Assembly: GCA_013054445.1 (NCBI GenBank)
Contig: JAAMPI010000244.1
Coordinates: forward strand, 1-48,224
From: Cudoniella acicularis
Taxonomy: Eukaryota; Ascomycota; Leotiomycetes; Helotiales; Helotiaceae
DNA: 48,224 nt
Direction of reading: 5' to 3'
The position numbers and the translations under genes were made by a program. A model generated the notes under the pieces. It saw only the letters and a program-made list of their open reading frames with translations, was not told the origin of the DNA and did not search any database. Positions 22,263-34,529 of the stretch are shown piece by piece; within the stretch, counting starts at the first letter, position 1, and every line of letters begins with the position of its first letter.

Positions 22263-23077
22263 GGGGTGAAGAGTCGGGTGACACGAAATTTTGTACCTGT
22301 GAGGTTACGGAGTACACGGACAGGGACGTGAGGAGGGAACCTGGAATTAGAATTGAGGACGCCGTCAGTCACGTGGGAGGTAACTTCAAACTCAACCTCA
22401 GTTCACCTCCATTCGAAAATTCTTCACTTTCACTCCCTAAAGCGAACTTCACTTTACTTTCTTTTTTGCCTGGTGTGTGCGTTTTGTTAATTGGTTTTTA
22501 GGGAAGAGATACGTAAACGGGAATCACTTCACCTCACGTTCTACGCGCATCGAGGGACGTCTGGACGCGTAAAAATCGAGCAAAAATTGGCATTGGTTAG
22601 AAAGGAAATGCCCAAGGAGTCAAGTCGATAACCAATTGGGTTTATTTTGAGGGTTGAGAGGAGAGAGAGAGATAGAAAGAGCTTTCGTGGTTTGGAGGTT
22701 AGGGGTTGAAGTTGGTGTTGGAGTTGAGGAAACGGGATCAGATATCACGGTTCTCATCTTTGACGCGCTTCTCGAGAAATCTGCAGGTGTTGTTCAACGC
22801 GTGGGTGAGGGAAACAAGACCTCAGAATCCAATACGTAATTGAGTTTTCCCTCCCATTGACGAGGATATTTCTCTCTTACTCGGTACTTGGAGGAATCGT
22901 CCGTCAACTCAGCTCAGCTCACTTTTCGCGCGCCCTACGCGTCGAGTCTTCGTTCTCAACTTCAACACTTTTCTTCATCAACATTGATTGGTGTAAAACT
23001 CCCCGGCACGACTAATTGGTTTTCATTTGCGCAAACACTCAATACTTTCAAACTTCACATCACATACCTATTTCAAC
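22263..23077. other. Upstream region of the permease gene
   Basis: No gene seen. A CACGTG-containing segment lies near 22370. The DNA closest to the permease ATG is pyrimidine-rich with CTTCA-type leader repeats. Confidence 0.4.
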
Positions 23078-25458
23078 ATGTCCGGCAACACCTCCGCAGA
23101 CGAAAAAGCCATTAGCATCGGCACACCACAAACACCACCCCTCAACCCCATCACAACCAACAAAAGCACCCTCACGCGCAGCCACTCCAACCTCAATTTT
23201 ACCCACAACACCACCGACATCGACCTAATAACCCACCTTGGCTACACCTCCTCCCCGCACCTCCACCGCAACCGCTCCCTCTTCACCCTCCTCTTCCAAA
23301 CCCTCGCCATAGCCGCGATCCCCTACGGCGAAGGCGGGCCCCTCATCAGCGCCATCTATGGAGGCGGCCAATTGAGTATTTTTGTAGGTTGGGTGGTGGT
23401 TTGTATTCTTGATGAGTGTGTGGCTGTTAGTTTGGGGGAGCTGGCTAGTAGGTTTCCGACGAGTGCTGGGCCTTATTACTGGAGTTTTCAGGTCGCGGAG
23501 GGGGAGGGGTATAAGGTTGTTTTGAGTTTTGTTACCGGGTGGGTTTGGTTGGTGGGGAATTGGACTATTACTTTGAGGTGAGTTTGGAGTTTGTTTTTCT
23601 TTTCTGTGGGTGGGTTTTTTGAAGTGATTTTTTGGGGGTCCCTTCTTATTCAGAAAATAATTTTGGGGGCTGGATGGGAGGTAGAAAGTATGGGTTTTTG
23701 CGATGATAGGGGTTTGGTGGTTGAGGGACGACGGCTTTAGTGAGCGCTGCGGTAGCCGCGGTGAAGGCCTAAAATTTGCAACTCTTCTCGGGGCCGAGAT
23801 TCTGGGCGAGATGGAAAATAATTCAATGAGAGGAAATATGGAGTCGTGGAGGGATCTCCTTTTAGAACTGCCATAAGTGCGGCGTGCTACAAGTTCTTGC
23901 CCTAGAAAGTTCCCACTGAAATCTAGCTCTCTATCCCTTTTCACGCCTTCAAGACACATCCAAATGATCCGAAGAACAAAAGCTAACTTCCCCAGCGTCA
24001 ACTTCGGCTTCGCCTCCCTCATCTCAGCCACAATTGCCATCTACCACCCCGCCTTCGCGGCAAACGACTGGCAACTCCTCCTAATCTTCTACGCTATCTG
24101 CCTGCTCACCTTCCTCATCTGCTCCTTCGGAAATCGTTTTCTCCCCATGATAGACACCATTTGCGCCGCTTGGACCGCTATCAGCATTCTCATCATCCTC
24201 ATCGCTTTATCCGTAAAGGCAGATGTGGGAAGGCACAGTGCTGCTTACACTCTAGGGAATTATGATACCAGTCTTTCTGGCTGGGGAGGATTTACGTTTT
24301 TTTATTGGACTATTGCCTGCTGCTTATACGTTCTCGGCGATTGGGATGATTTCTTCGATGGCGGAGGAGGTGGCTGATCCTGCTATTAAGGTTCCGAGGG
24401 CGATGTCTCTTTGTGTTCCTGTTGGTGGGACTGCTGGACTTTGTAACTTGCCCCTTTTTGTTTCCCCTCTGATCCCTATTTCAAGTGTTTGAGAAAATAC
24501 TTCAACTTGTCTTTTCCTCTCATCAGTCTACTCTTCATAAAAGGCACAGTACTAACTCATCAAAGTCTTCATCATCCCAATATGCGCTACCATGCCAGCC
24601 TTATCCGATATCTTGAACGCTCCAAGCGGTCAAGCCCTCCCCTACATCTTCCACATAGTAATGGGCACACCCGGCGGCGGCCTCGGTCTCACCTTCCTCG
24701 TCCTCGGCGTTACCATGTTCTGCAGCATCAGCATCACAGTCGCCGCTTCGCGGTGTACTTGGGCCCTCGCCCGCGACAACGCCATTCCTGGTATTAAACC
24801 ATTGCTTCCTTCTTGAATCCCTGTTTGGGAATGGCCGTGTCTCTTCTTAGCGCCCTCATTCTTGGAAGAAACAGTGCTAACTTTCAAATACTCAGGCTCA
24901 ACCCTTTTCTCCCAAATCAACTCCACCCTCCACGTCCCAGTGTACGCCCTCCTCCTCGTAACCCTCGTGCAACTCCTTCTCGGCCTCATAAACCTCGGCA
25001 GCACCAGCGCCTTCACAGCCTTCGTATCCGTCGGCGTAATCGCCCTCGCCGTCTCCTACGCTATCCCCATCTCCATCTCTCTCTTCTGGAATAAACGAAA
25101 AGAGGTTAATAAAGCGAGATGGAATGTAGGTGGTGTAGTAGGCACAGTGGTTAATGTGGTTAGTTTGGTATGGATTGCTTTTGAGGTTGTGTTGTTCTCG
25201 ATGCCGACGGCGTTGCCGGTGAGCAGTGGGAGTATGAATTATGCTAGTGTAGTTTTTTATGGGGTTTGCGGTTTTTTTCCGGGATTTGGTATGGGGTTTT
25301 TGCTAGGAGGGGTAAGTTTTACTCATTTTACTTTTTTTTACTTTTTCTTTTGGTTAATATTGGAACGTGAAAGTTGGAAAAGACTCAAAAGAAGGTTTAC
25401 TAACGAGTTTATCTGGATAGTGTATAAGGGTCCGCCTGCTTCGGATGGACTTTCGTAA
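23078..25458 (+). CDS. APC-family choline/amino-acid permease, frameshifted
   Basis: Membrane transporter of the amino acid/choline transporter (Hnm1/GABA permease-like) group. Exons: 23078-23577, 23996-24442, 24566-24790, 24896-25311 and about 25408-25458. Landmarks: LGYTSSPHLHRNRSLFTLL, ELASRFPTSAGPYYWSF, GWVWLVGNWTITLSVNFG, GMISSMAEEVADPAIKVP, VMGTPGGGLGLTFLV, SRCTWALARDNAIPG, VPVYALLLVTLVQLLLGLIN and KGPPAS. Exon 2 is one base too long. A run of seven T (24297-24303) shifts the frame between GWGGFTF and FIGLLPAAYTFSAIG, whereas six T would keep frame through every other junction. It is either a sequence error or an early pseudogene. Intron 1 is 418 nt, much longer than its neighbours. The final acceptor is uncertain. 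Confidence 0.8.
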
Positions 25459-26254
25459 AACCCTTACCAAGTTGCTATTCATTTCTGCTATTCAATTTAA
25501 TTTAAATAGTAATTAATTATTTTAGTTACGTGAATATAAAATAGAATCTTATATAATTAAGCTTCTTTCTAAGATATAAGCACTTTAAATCTGTCTATAT
25601 ACTTATAGGATTAAAGCCCCTAAACTAGAAGAATATAATAACTAAACATCATACTTTTATTTTAACTTAAAACTCTTTCTCCTGTCCTCTTCGACCCTTG
25701 AATAACCTAAGGCATTAAGGTAATAATAACCCCCCCTCTCTTTCTTCTTTATTACCTTCTAGTAAAAGTATTTATATAACTAGAAAATACTAAATTCTTT
25801 AATGAAAAGCCTATAGAATTATATCTAGCTTCTATTTATATAAAGAGTTAAAGAATAATAAAGTAATAAATACTAATCAAACTAATTAAGTTTAATTTTA
25901 TTAGTAATTAATTACTTTGATTCTTTCTTTGACACACTGCCTTCCACGGCCTCAAAACCAACACTGCCGCACCCGGGATCATTCCCATTCTTGATATCGT
26001 TAAAACCCCACGTATTAGCATATAACCCGGCACCTTTTTCTTTTGCAGTAGTTTGAACCTTTGGTTTTAAGAAATAGCAAGAGCTAAGAGTAAATTCGTA
26101 ACACTTACGGGAAACTACTATCAAAAAGCGAACTGTCATTTCAAGTCTTCTAATCCTCTCCTACAACGTTCAACTTAAAGCCGTCCTAGCTAAACATACT
26201 CTCCATGCTTACTCGTTTCAACCGTGGTACTAGAAGCCTATCTTGTAGTTAGCC
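25459..26254. other. AT-rich block
   Basis: From about 25490 to 25915 the DNA is very AT- and TA-rich, with recurrent TAATTAATTA-like strings, as left by RIP on old repeats. No transposon frame survives. A minus-strand frame at 25912-26139 has no recognised features. Confidence 0.6.
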
Positions 26255-27673
26255 CTAGGAGTCTTGAGAATGATGTGAAGATTGATGTTTACATACCACT
26301 TCTGAACTCGACCAGATATCATGTTGGACCTTGATAGTTCTCTCGTTTTGGCCTGTCTGAGCTAGAGGCCAAACATCCTCGCTGTCTAGCTCGACATGGT
26401 CAACATCATGAGACGTGTCTGACATTGTGTGCGAATTGCGACCTTGGCTCCGAATGAGAGTTCGGATCCCACCGATGACCCCTGGACAAGATGGAAAAGA
26501 TTCAGCTGGCAGATTGGTTGTACCAGCAGGCTTAATTGAGCGAAAGTTTCCCATGTCAATCTCTCCTGTACCGTTGCTTCGTTCACTCCTCCAACTTGGA
26601 GGTAAGACACGAGATATGAGGCTGATAAAGCCTGATGGGCTTGATTCACCTGAAGTATTCCGATGGCTCTCATTTCTAGAAACGAAAAAGCTGCGATAAG
26701 TTGTGGCTGCTGTCATAATGAGCCCCACCTCAGCAGAAACTAAAAGCCAATACTGCTCCCAAATAGCATCCATGGGTTTCCCATAATGAAGTCCAGAAGC
26801 ACGAATGATCGTAACTGCAATCATTATAATCGTCAGGCAAAGAGAGACGGTGAGAGCCATCTTTTTTTTTCCATTGTAATTTGATCTGCCAGATGATATA
26901 AACTGGAATAGCCAAGACTGTTGCTTCATTATTAGCTCTTTTCAAGCTAGCATTAGATCTTGCAACATACTGAGTAGATCAGAAAGAACATCTAAGATCA
27001 TTTGGGCTATAGACAGGTCGATAGCTCGCTTACTATGCTGAGGACATTCAACTAGAAGTTTCTATTAGTAAGCAGATATGTATAGAGGAGTAGCAGCATG
27101 GAAACTTACGTAACTTGATGCTGTAGAAATGGGGGCACGTCAAGAACGGCGTTGTGAGCCCATAGCAAAGCACCCCAACCGTGAGACCCATTGTAACCCG
27201 CCAATATGTTATCATTGGATTAATGCGATCTATCAGTTTCCTGAAAAAGAACAAGAAGCTGAACTTGACGCAAATAATTGCACACCATATCATGGCCCCC
27301 GATATCGAGACCAGTTTGTGATACCTATATACTATCTCCAACCAGTTCGGAGGAATTTGTGCGAGCACGAGCGGGTCCTCACTCAATATGGCCTGGCCCA
27401 TGTATAGGCCATCCAACACAGGGTACATAGTCCCAAGCCCGCTGATAACACAGCAGAATCCAAGTATCAGCAAGAAGTCATCGATTGAGAATTGTTTATG
27501 AACTGTAATACGAATGTAGAAGCGACCCGCAGCACTAAGGATGCAAACACCTAGTAATACTGCGGTCGATATCTGGTTTTTTATTAGTACTAATTCTTCA
27601 CGTAATTCAAGAGAGTTACACTTGCCAAAAAGGCTTGCTTGTGAATCGGGCCTGCATTATCAAACTTTCCCAT
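26255..27673 (-). CDS. PTH11-like membrane protein, frameshifted
   Basis: Fungal rhodopsin-domain (PTH11-type) seven-helix protein, probably a plasma-membrane receptor. Exons: 27673-27620, 27572-27110, 27051-26971 and 26917-26255; phases of the first three are consistent. Landmarks: ISTAVLLGVCILSAAGRFYIR, ITVHKQFSIDDFLLILGF, the KLVSISGAMIWCAIICVKF helix, INPMITYWRVTM, LECPQHSKRAI, ILDVLSDLLILAIPVYIIW and ASGLHYGKPMDAIWEQYW. In exon 4 a run of nine A (plus strand T at 26862-26870) breaks the frame between IKLQWKKK and MALTVSLCL; eight A would join them. The cytosolic tail is Ser-rich. The 3' end is uncertain because a GTATGT donor lies near the stop. Confidence 0.75.
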
Positions 27674-28905
27674 GTTGAAACAATTTTATGTTGCTGTGGA
27701 GAGCCGACTAAAGCAATAATGGCAGGTGGACTATCCCATAAAGCAGAGCTCAAGCATATGGGGAAGTTTCCTGATCCCCATTTTACTCACCAGAGATATA
27801 CCAAGCTCGTCTTCCATACAAGACAATCCAAGCAAGGATCCCATTCTGGTGTGTCACTCAGCCAACTTGCATGGAGGCAGACGACATTTGCGGATGGTGG
27901 CCCCACATACCAACTCAAACCCCACTGCTCGTTCGAATTAAATGCTGTGCCTTCAATCCACGCTCTTCTACTCACAGCGATATTAATTACGCGTGGCGAG
28001 GTGCATGCGTGGAAGGATTAATGAGTAACTTTCTTCAACTATTCCAGAATTGAAACGCTGAAGAAATTACTGAAGCACGCCTGCAGCATGCAGGCTTTAA
28101 TCTAATGAAACCTATCCAGTTGCTACATCATTTATTTTATTGGTGTGTTATTTATTTTGTTGGTATATCATTTGTTTTGTGGTACATCATCTAATCAGTT
28201 GGTACACTAAAAAGGCAGTATGCGCGTTCTTCCAGATGTAGCTACCGAGCAATACGATACATGTGCCTGCAGGAGTATGTCTTCATTCTTCAAGGTGGCA
28301 TTCCAATGTAAGATTTCCAAGACAGGAAGTTACAGATCAGGTCAAGGGGTGCCTAGGCGCTTAGAAAATGCAGTGCAGGTTTATCTGTTCCAAATTTATG
28401 CGGCTGAGAAGTCTCCTGCCAGTCTATATGACTGGTCTTTTGTGGCCATGTGCTGCAGGGTACTGTGCCGGCAACGTGTGCATACCACCCAATTTACATG
28501 GTAATCTAGGGCCGGCTCCGTTTAAAGTCATCTCTCAAATACCCCTTTTTCAAATGCCCTGCAACCGGCAAGTGATTCCGGGGGAAATGGACCAGAGAGA
28601 TTACCCGGCGGATGTAAGACAATGCTGCCGCAATTTGATACACGAATTTTAGTTTTCATGGTTTTTAGTATTTCTCGAAAGGGGAGTATATGTCACTTCA
28701 ATGAATCGTCAATATTGTTTCAACAGCGCCTATCCTGAATGCTTTTGAAATGTGTAGATAATATAAACAGCGTAAATATAAACCATTATAATAATGAATC
28801 ACATCATGGTCGAAAGGGCCAAGTTAATGGAAAATATAATAACAGTCCACCGTGTTTTGCTAACCACCTCAAAAGACCCCCATGGAATTCTTCAACTCCT
28901 GTCGT
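27674..28905. other. Intergenic region in the accessory group
   Basis: No supported gene; plus-strand frames up to 128 codons lack family features. It contains the short tandem repeat listed separately and the 3' flank of the ABC transporter. Confidence 0.45.
28121..28210. repeat. Diverged 20-bp tandem repeat
   Basis: About four imperfect copies of a 19-21-bp unit of the form tggtacatcatttattttgt. It is non-coding and lies between the PTH11-like gene and the ABC transporter. Confidence 0.6.
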
Positions 28906-31900
28906 TCAATCACGCAATAATACTTTCTTTTTCCTTGGAAGTCGAACAAGCCAATAGATTGTTAATGCTCCTCCAATATTAATAGCGCTGTATAATGAGG
29001 TGATTCCGAAGGTTCGCCATCGTTGATTGAAGGAGATCCCAATCTCTGCTAACAACGAATCTGTATCGGAAACGGGGCATAATTGACACGTTTTTTCAGC
29101 CGAAGGGTTTAAAAGAGTGCCCCCAGCAGCAATCATGTAGTCTTTCAAGTAACCTTCGCAAGACTGTCCGGCCGGAGGATCAAGTATAACAATCTCATTT
29201 GTGGCACATTCAATCTTCGTACCTGCGATCCCGGTTGAGAGTAATGACTGAACAAAGTAATTGACTGGTGTCAAATTGTATATAAAATGCCATAATCCAG
29301 GAAGGGAATCAGGTGGCACCAAGACACTAGCACAATCAGTACGGGATAACCACATAAGATTTGGAGTTCATTGCCCAATTGTGTGAAATTGTGCACAGGA
29401 AACTTACCCACAATTGATTAGTGACAGCGTGTACAACAATGCCGATATATTGACCCCGGTCGCAGCGTCGGGCACAATAGTTGCAAGCATTTGAGTGAAA
29501 GTAGAAGAAAATGTCAAGTACGACCACAGAACGAGCAGCATTAGACCTCCGCGTTGATATAGTTGGCCTGTGGACAACGCAGTTATATATATCCCCAGAG
29601 GATAATACCAAGAAATAAACAGTAGTACTGAAAGCAAAGCTTGCCAAGGTAGCTCTGCAACGATATTAGATAGTACGAATACTGACCAAGAATACGTTCG
29701 GGACGGGCCCTCTCGTATTTCGAACAGATCTCGACTGGCCAGAAAGTGTGGCATCATCAACTGTACTGAATTACTGTGTAAAGTAATAAGGAGGAAGACA
29801 GAGAATATTTGGTCTTGTATTCCCTGTAGACTGTTTGGCGAACGGTAGAAGGAAATTCCGTTTAGAAAGCCCTATATGACATGTTACTAAAGTTTTACTC
29901 ACTCCAAAACCCACCCAAGGATGATAACTACTTACTGCGCCAACTGTCAGTAATACCCTGGAGTACAAATATGATGGTGTGCGCCAATTATGCCTCAGAT
30001 TTCGAACGGTAAGAATCCAAAGTTGGTACCACAAAGGTGTAGCAAATTCCGTCGATGTCCGCGGAATTTCTGGGGAAACGTTGGCAGGCGCCATTAGTTC
30101 TCTTTTCATCTGATTCAGCTCCTGCTTAATAATTCGTCTCTCTTCAGATTCATTCCATATGTTTGACCAAGATTTCGTTGAAGTTTTTGTAGTCTCCAGA
30201 AGCCACTCAGCGGGGTTCTCCGCGGGCTCGCACTTCCGAGCCCCTTTTTGCTCAAAATAACGGATTACTGTTCGTGAGTCAAGACCAAGGTCTCCAAAAT
30301 AAAGACAACGGCCTTCATGTAGCAAAATAAGTCGGTCAAACATTTGGAACAAAGCCCCTGATGGTTGGTGAATCGTGCAAAGGATCTGTTGTCCCTGGGA
30401 AGCGAGCTTTCTTAGCAAATTGCAAATTAGCCACGCAGTACTGTTGTCGAGGCCTGAAGTTGGTTCATCTTATGGAAGCTCTGTTAGCAAAAGTCGCCCC
30501 AAGTGTGTTTCCTTAAGATCTTACCGAGAAAAAGAAGAAGTTCAGGACGAGCAGCAAGCTCAACCCCAATGGTTAAATGTTTCCGCTGCTCGGTGCTAAG
30601 GCCATCCCCTGGGACCCCAATTAAGGAGTCCGAAAAGCTGGACATATCCAAGGTTCCTATTAATTGCTCCACCCAGTCCAGCTTTTCTCTTTCAGAGTAG
30701 GATTTTGGTTGTCGTAGATGGGCACTTAATATCAGGGCTTCACGAACTGTTGACGTAGGCAAATGAAGGTCCTGTTGCTGGGCATACGCTACCTTGGCGG
30801 CAAATCCATCGTTTTTATACTTTGAATCAGTCATCATTTGACCACCTATCACACCAACCGTTGTCCTGTCTGCGAGCACGTTGAGTAATGAAGTCTTCCC
30901 TGCCCCAGAGGCTCCCATCAATGCAGTTAATGTCCCGGGTTTGATCCATCCCTCTAGATCATCGAGAACTCTCACTGTCCCGGCCTTAGTCTTTACTTCA
31001 TAAGAAAGGCTGTCCCAGAGGAAAGCTGCATGCCCAGCCGTTGTTGTAGCCAGTCGTTCTGTTTGCAGGGATTCTGGCTCCATCTCCTTGTTCTCGCGAA
31101 TGATGTTTCTTTGATCAAAGTTTTCTTCGTCGCCCGGTGTGTTGTGGTCTTTAACCTGATATTGATTCTGAAATTCTGTAGCGTTTCTTGACGGCAGCAT
31201 AGAAATATAGTCGGCAGAGAAAAGGTAGAGAGTGCAAAGGAGAGCCATTAAACCTATTGCTATTCCTAAATTGCTCCAGAGATGAGCAGATCGAAACCGG
31301 AACTTTTGGGCCAGATATGCATCTCCATCTACATATATTTGCCCCGAAGTAGCGCCAGCAATGGCACACATCTTATTATCTGGAGAGACTCCAATATAGT
31401 GTGGTCCTTCGGGAACAAAGCTTGTACAAAGAAAACTCCGATCGGAGAACTCGTTAATCATCAGGCTCTCGAAAGCATACCCCACAGGATCAAGATAAGC
31501 TACCCATCGCAGCCAGGGATGCATACTCGTCATAGGCAGAACAAAACCAGTGTAGATAACGAGAAGAAGGACGAAATGTGCTCCCGGCGCAATAGAAATC
31601 ATCAAAGTCTTTGATATTGTCGAGATAAGTCTAAATAGCATTGAACCGTTTAGGAGTGTCGTTAAGGCAAACAAGTAAAAGGTCAAAAAAGCCTGAGGTG
31701 TTCTCCGCATATTCGAGATGAAGTAAACTGGAAGATTGAAAGATAGTGTAAGGAGTATTTTGTTAGGAATGTCGCAGATCATAGATGCGACCGCTTCTGC
31801 GGAAGGGTAATATAAAGCAGAGTAAAACTGTTTCCGCATAATCGGTCTTTCTGCCCATAATTGAGCCCCTTCGAAAGCCCCGAGAAAGGTATTGGTCATA

Positions 31901-33477
31901 ATCGTGAAGAATATCAGCGCACCACGGCTGAAAAAGCTGCTCGTATCCTCTGGCATATTATAGAACACACTTCCTAGTATGAGGGAAACAATAGCGTTCC
32001 CTATAAGCGCTGAAATTGGAGGAGCTAGGTTGTTTAATAACCGCTGGAAACCCCGAGTGACGCAAAGATGGATTTGCTGGTGAAATTTTATATTGTATGG
32101 CGATTTTTGATAGCATCCAGAAGCTCGGCGGGCCTTTCTTTCCTTGCGCATTGCCTCGACTTGCTTTTCTCCAATGGGAAATCGTTCGTTGTAAGATCTG
32201 ATGCTTTGCTGGAGAACTTCGCGTTCTGAGCTCTTTCTCCAGATTGACGCAAAATCGTCAGGTGTTTTCGGAACTTTTCCCTCATGACCAGGTTTAATGA
32301 ATTGCTCCACCTCCACGGGATTTGTGATGGACGTTAGAAAGTCACTAGTGGTATAACGATGCTGGCAAAGAAAGCCAAGATCGTTGAAATATTTCGTCGC
32401 AGCACCCGCCTCCCCAAAGTAAATTTGTTGGCCTTCGTAAAGGAGAACAACTTTATCGAAGAGATTGTACGCATCCTGCGAAGCTTGGTTCATGGTGACG
32501 ACATGAGCGGAGCCTTCGTTCTTCGCGGAAGTTCGTAAAACCTTTATCAATTCCAAAGCATTAAGGCTGTCCAGCCCTCGTGTGACATCTTCCCAGCACT
32601 GAAGAGAAGCACCGCATAGTAGTGTCTCTGCAACGCTTGTCCTATGTCTCTCTCCCCCACTAATACCTCTTACAAAATCATCGCCCACCTTGGACTGCAG
32701 GACAGAAGATAACCCAAGAGCGGAGGCCATTGTGATGATAGCACGTTCAACAGAGTTTGATACTGCACCAATCGATCGAGCATTTGCTGCGAAAGAAAGC
32801 GTCTGTGCGACTGTCATCGTCGGAAAGTGTAGGTCGAACTCCGGTTGATAGTTGTATTCACCGCGAAATTCCGATTGTATGAGCTTTTCCGGGATACCTG
32901 ACGACGGCCTGTCAAACAACATTCAAAGAATGTATGCCTCTTACTCACCTTGATAATTCAGGTTAGACTTTTTGTTTAGTAGTAAATCACTTGTTCGTCC
33001 CCCGAGGATTTTGAGCAGTGTGGTACAACCGCTGCCAGGCTTTCCAAGCACCAAAACCAGCTCCCCACTCTGCACAAGTCCCTCACAATTTTTCAGAATG
33101 TGACGGGTCGGTTGGGTCCTCTTGACAAGAAGTTGCTGGCAAACTCTCAAGGAGGAAGTTAAAAAGCTGGAGACTGTAGCTCGAGATACGTGGGCAGGAA
33201 CGCTTTTGCTGACATTTAGGTCCTGGTACGAGATTCCAAGCTCCCTTCTCCATTTTCTATCTTTACTTGATCGTAATTGTGCCTCATTTTGAATACATGT
33301 AGCAACTTCTGTATCGAGTCCGCCATCCGCTATATCCAAAGAGCTCGGAAGCTCCATTTGTTTAATATTTGGGTGTTTGGATGCCGTATCATTGGATTCG
33401 CATGGTAAAATAGCGGATTCGGTTAAAGTACAGCTGCCGGTCCGTAGGATTTTTAATGGATTGTTTGCGGTGCGCAT
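28906..33477 (-). CDS. PDR-type ABC transporter (ABCG full size)
   Basis: Plasma-membrane drug or metabolite exporter, 1439 aa, exons 33477-32949, 32897-30525, 30468-29936, 29871-29408 and 29326-28906 with all phases consistent. Order is NBD1-TMD1-NBD2-TMD2. NBD1 has Walker A GKPGSGCTT (Cys in place of Lys, usual for fungal PDR), signature VRGISGGERHRTSVAE and Walker B LQCWEDVTRGLDS. NBD2 has GASGAGKTS, LSTEQRKHLTIGVELAARP and LLFLDEPTSGLD, the last spliced across 30524-30469. TMD1 carries the RPIMRKQ.....YYPSAEA segment typical of the family. It is the only full transporter near the two P450s and diverges from them, which suggests export of a common substrate class. Confidence 0.95.
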
Positions 33478-34529
33478 TTTTGACGTTGAATTAAGACTTT
33501 GAAATGCGATTCAAGATAATGATCACGTCTGGCCGATTAAAAGAGTCAGCTTCAAGTGACAGATTGACCGATCCCGCAGGCTACAGCGTTGTGGTATGTT
33601 ATGAAAGACTTGGGTCACAGAAGAGAAGAGGGCATTGTAGCAAGCAGTTAATTTATTCGGGATTTATGAAAGTGAGCACCAAGATTATTCCAACACTATT
33701 AACACATGGGGCAATCCTGTCACGCCACACCGTATTTATCCAGATGAACCTCCCACAGCCACTTGATGGCTGTGTAACATTGGTATCATTGAAAAACTTC
33801 TGCTCCTGTACTATAACCGGTGTCGCACAGAATCGTATTTGATACCTAGTAGGATAATCCTTCACATATAGTCTGCCTTGCCAAATTGACACCCTCCTTG
33901 ATTGTTTTGATTAAGGGATAAAACACCAACAGCACATAAGCCTGCACAATAATGGCGTGGCGGCGTAGTCGTAGCCCTAGTCCGGAGGAATGCTCCTATC
34001 CGAATCGGGGAGACAAACGCCACCAACAGTGCCAATAACTCATGTAAGGGAGCTATTTTGCGAGAATTGCTATCAACACATTCAGGTTCTCCTGCATGTT
34101 GCCAACTTGGGAAAACTTTTGCCCCACATCCTTTGTCTCTTTCGAACGGTGCTACCTAGCACTGGGTTCTACTGGGACGATAACGAGGCTGAATCCTTCA
34201 AGATGTTGGTTTTCCCAAGGTACTATGTAACAGACTCCAAGCGGAGCACCAATACCAGCAGAGCCTGAGTGGCATGAAGATTGACCTTTGTACTTTTATT
34301 AATTTAGAGCATTGTCAATGAAAGAGGCCGAGGCGTATTTTCCAAGGCTCTTTTCAGCCACGCGGCAGGTATTAATGTGAGTTTTCTTTTAGCCTCCTCA
34401 TTGGCTTTCCCTTCAGTATTCAATACATCATAAGTTGCAGCAGGGGCAGAATTTCAATTTTTGATATATACAGTAGCGTTTCCCTACTGCCCGAGTCCCG
34501 ACCTGTGAGCCTCGCCAATTTTGTCCATC
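33478..34529. promoter_or_regulatory. Divergent promoter region, ABC transporter/P450
   Basis: A 1.05-kb interval separates the start codons of the minus-strand ABC transporter and the plus-strand P450. No coding frame in it looks real. A shared regulator could act from here; no specific operator is claimed. Confidence 0.45.

Noticed and set aside
22073..22372. Minus-strand open frames with SLLTSHF repeats
   Set aside because: All frames stay open because of the 7-bp microsatellite; this is low-complexity translation, not a gene.
27635..28021. 128-codon plus-strand frame upstream of the PTH11-like gene
   Set aside because: It overlaps the first exon and promoter of that gene on the other strand and shows no domain.
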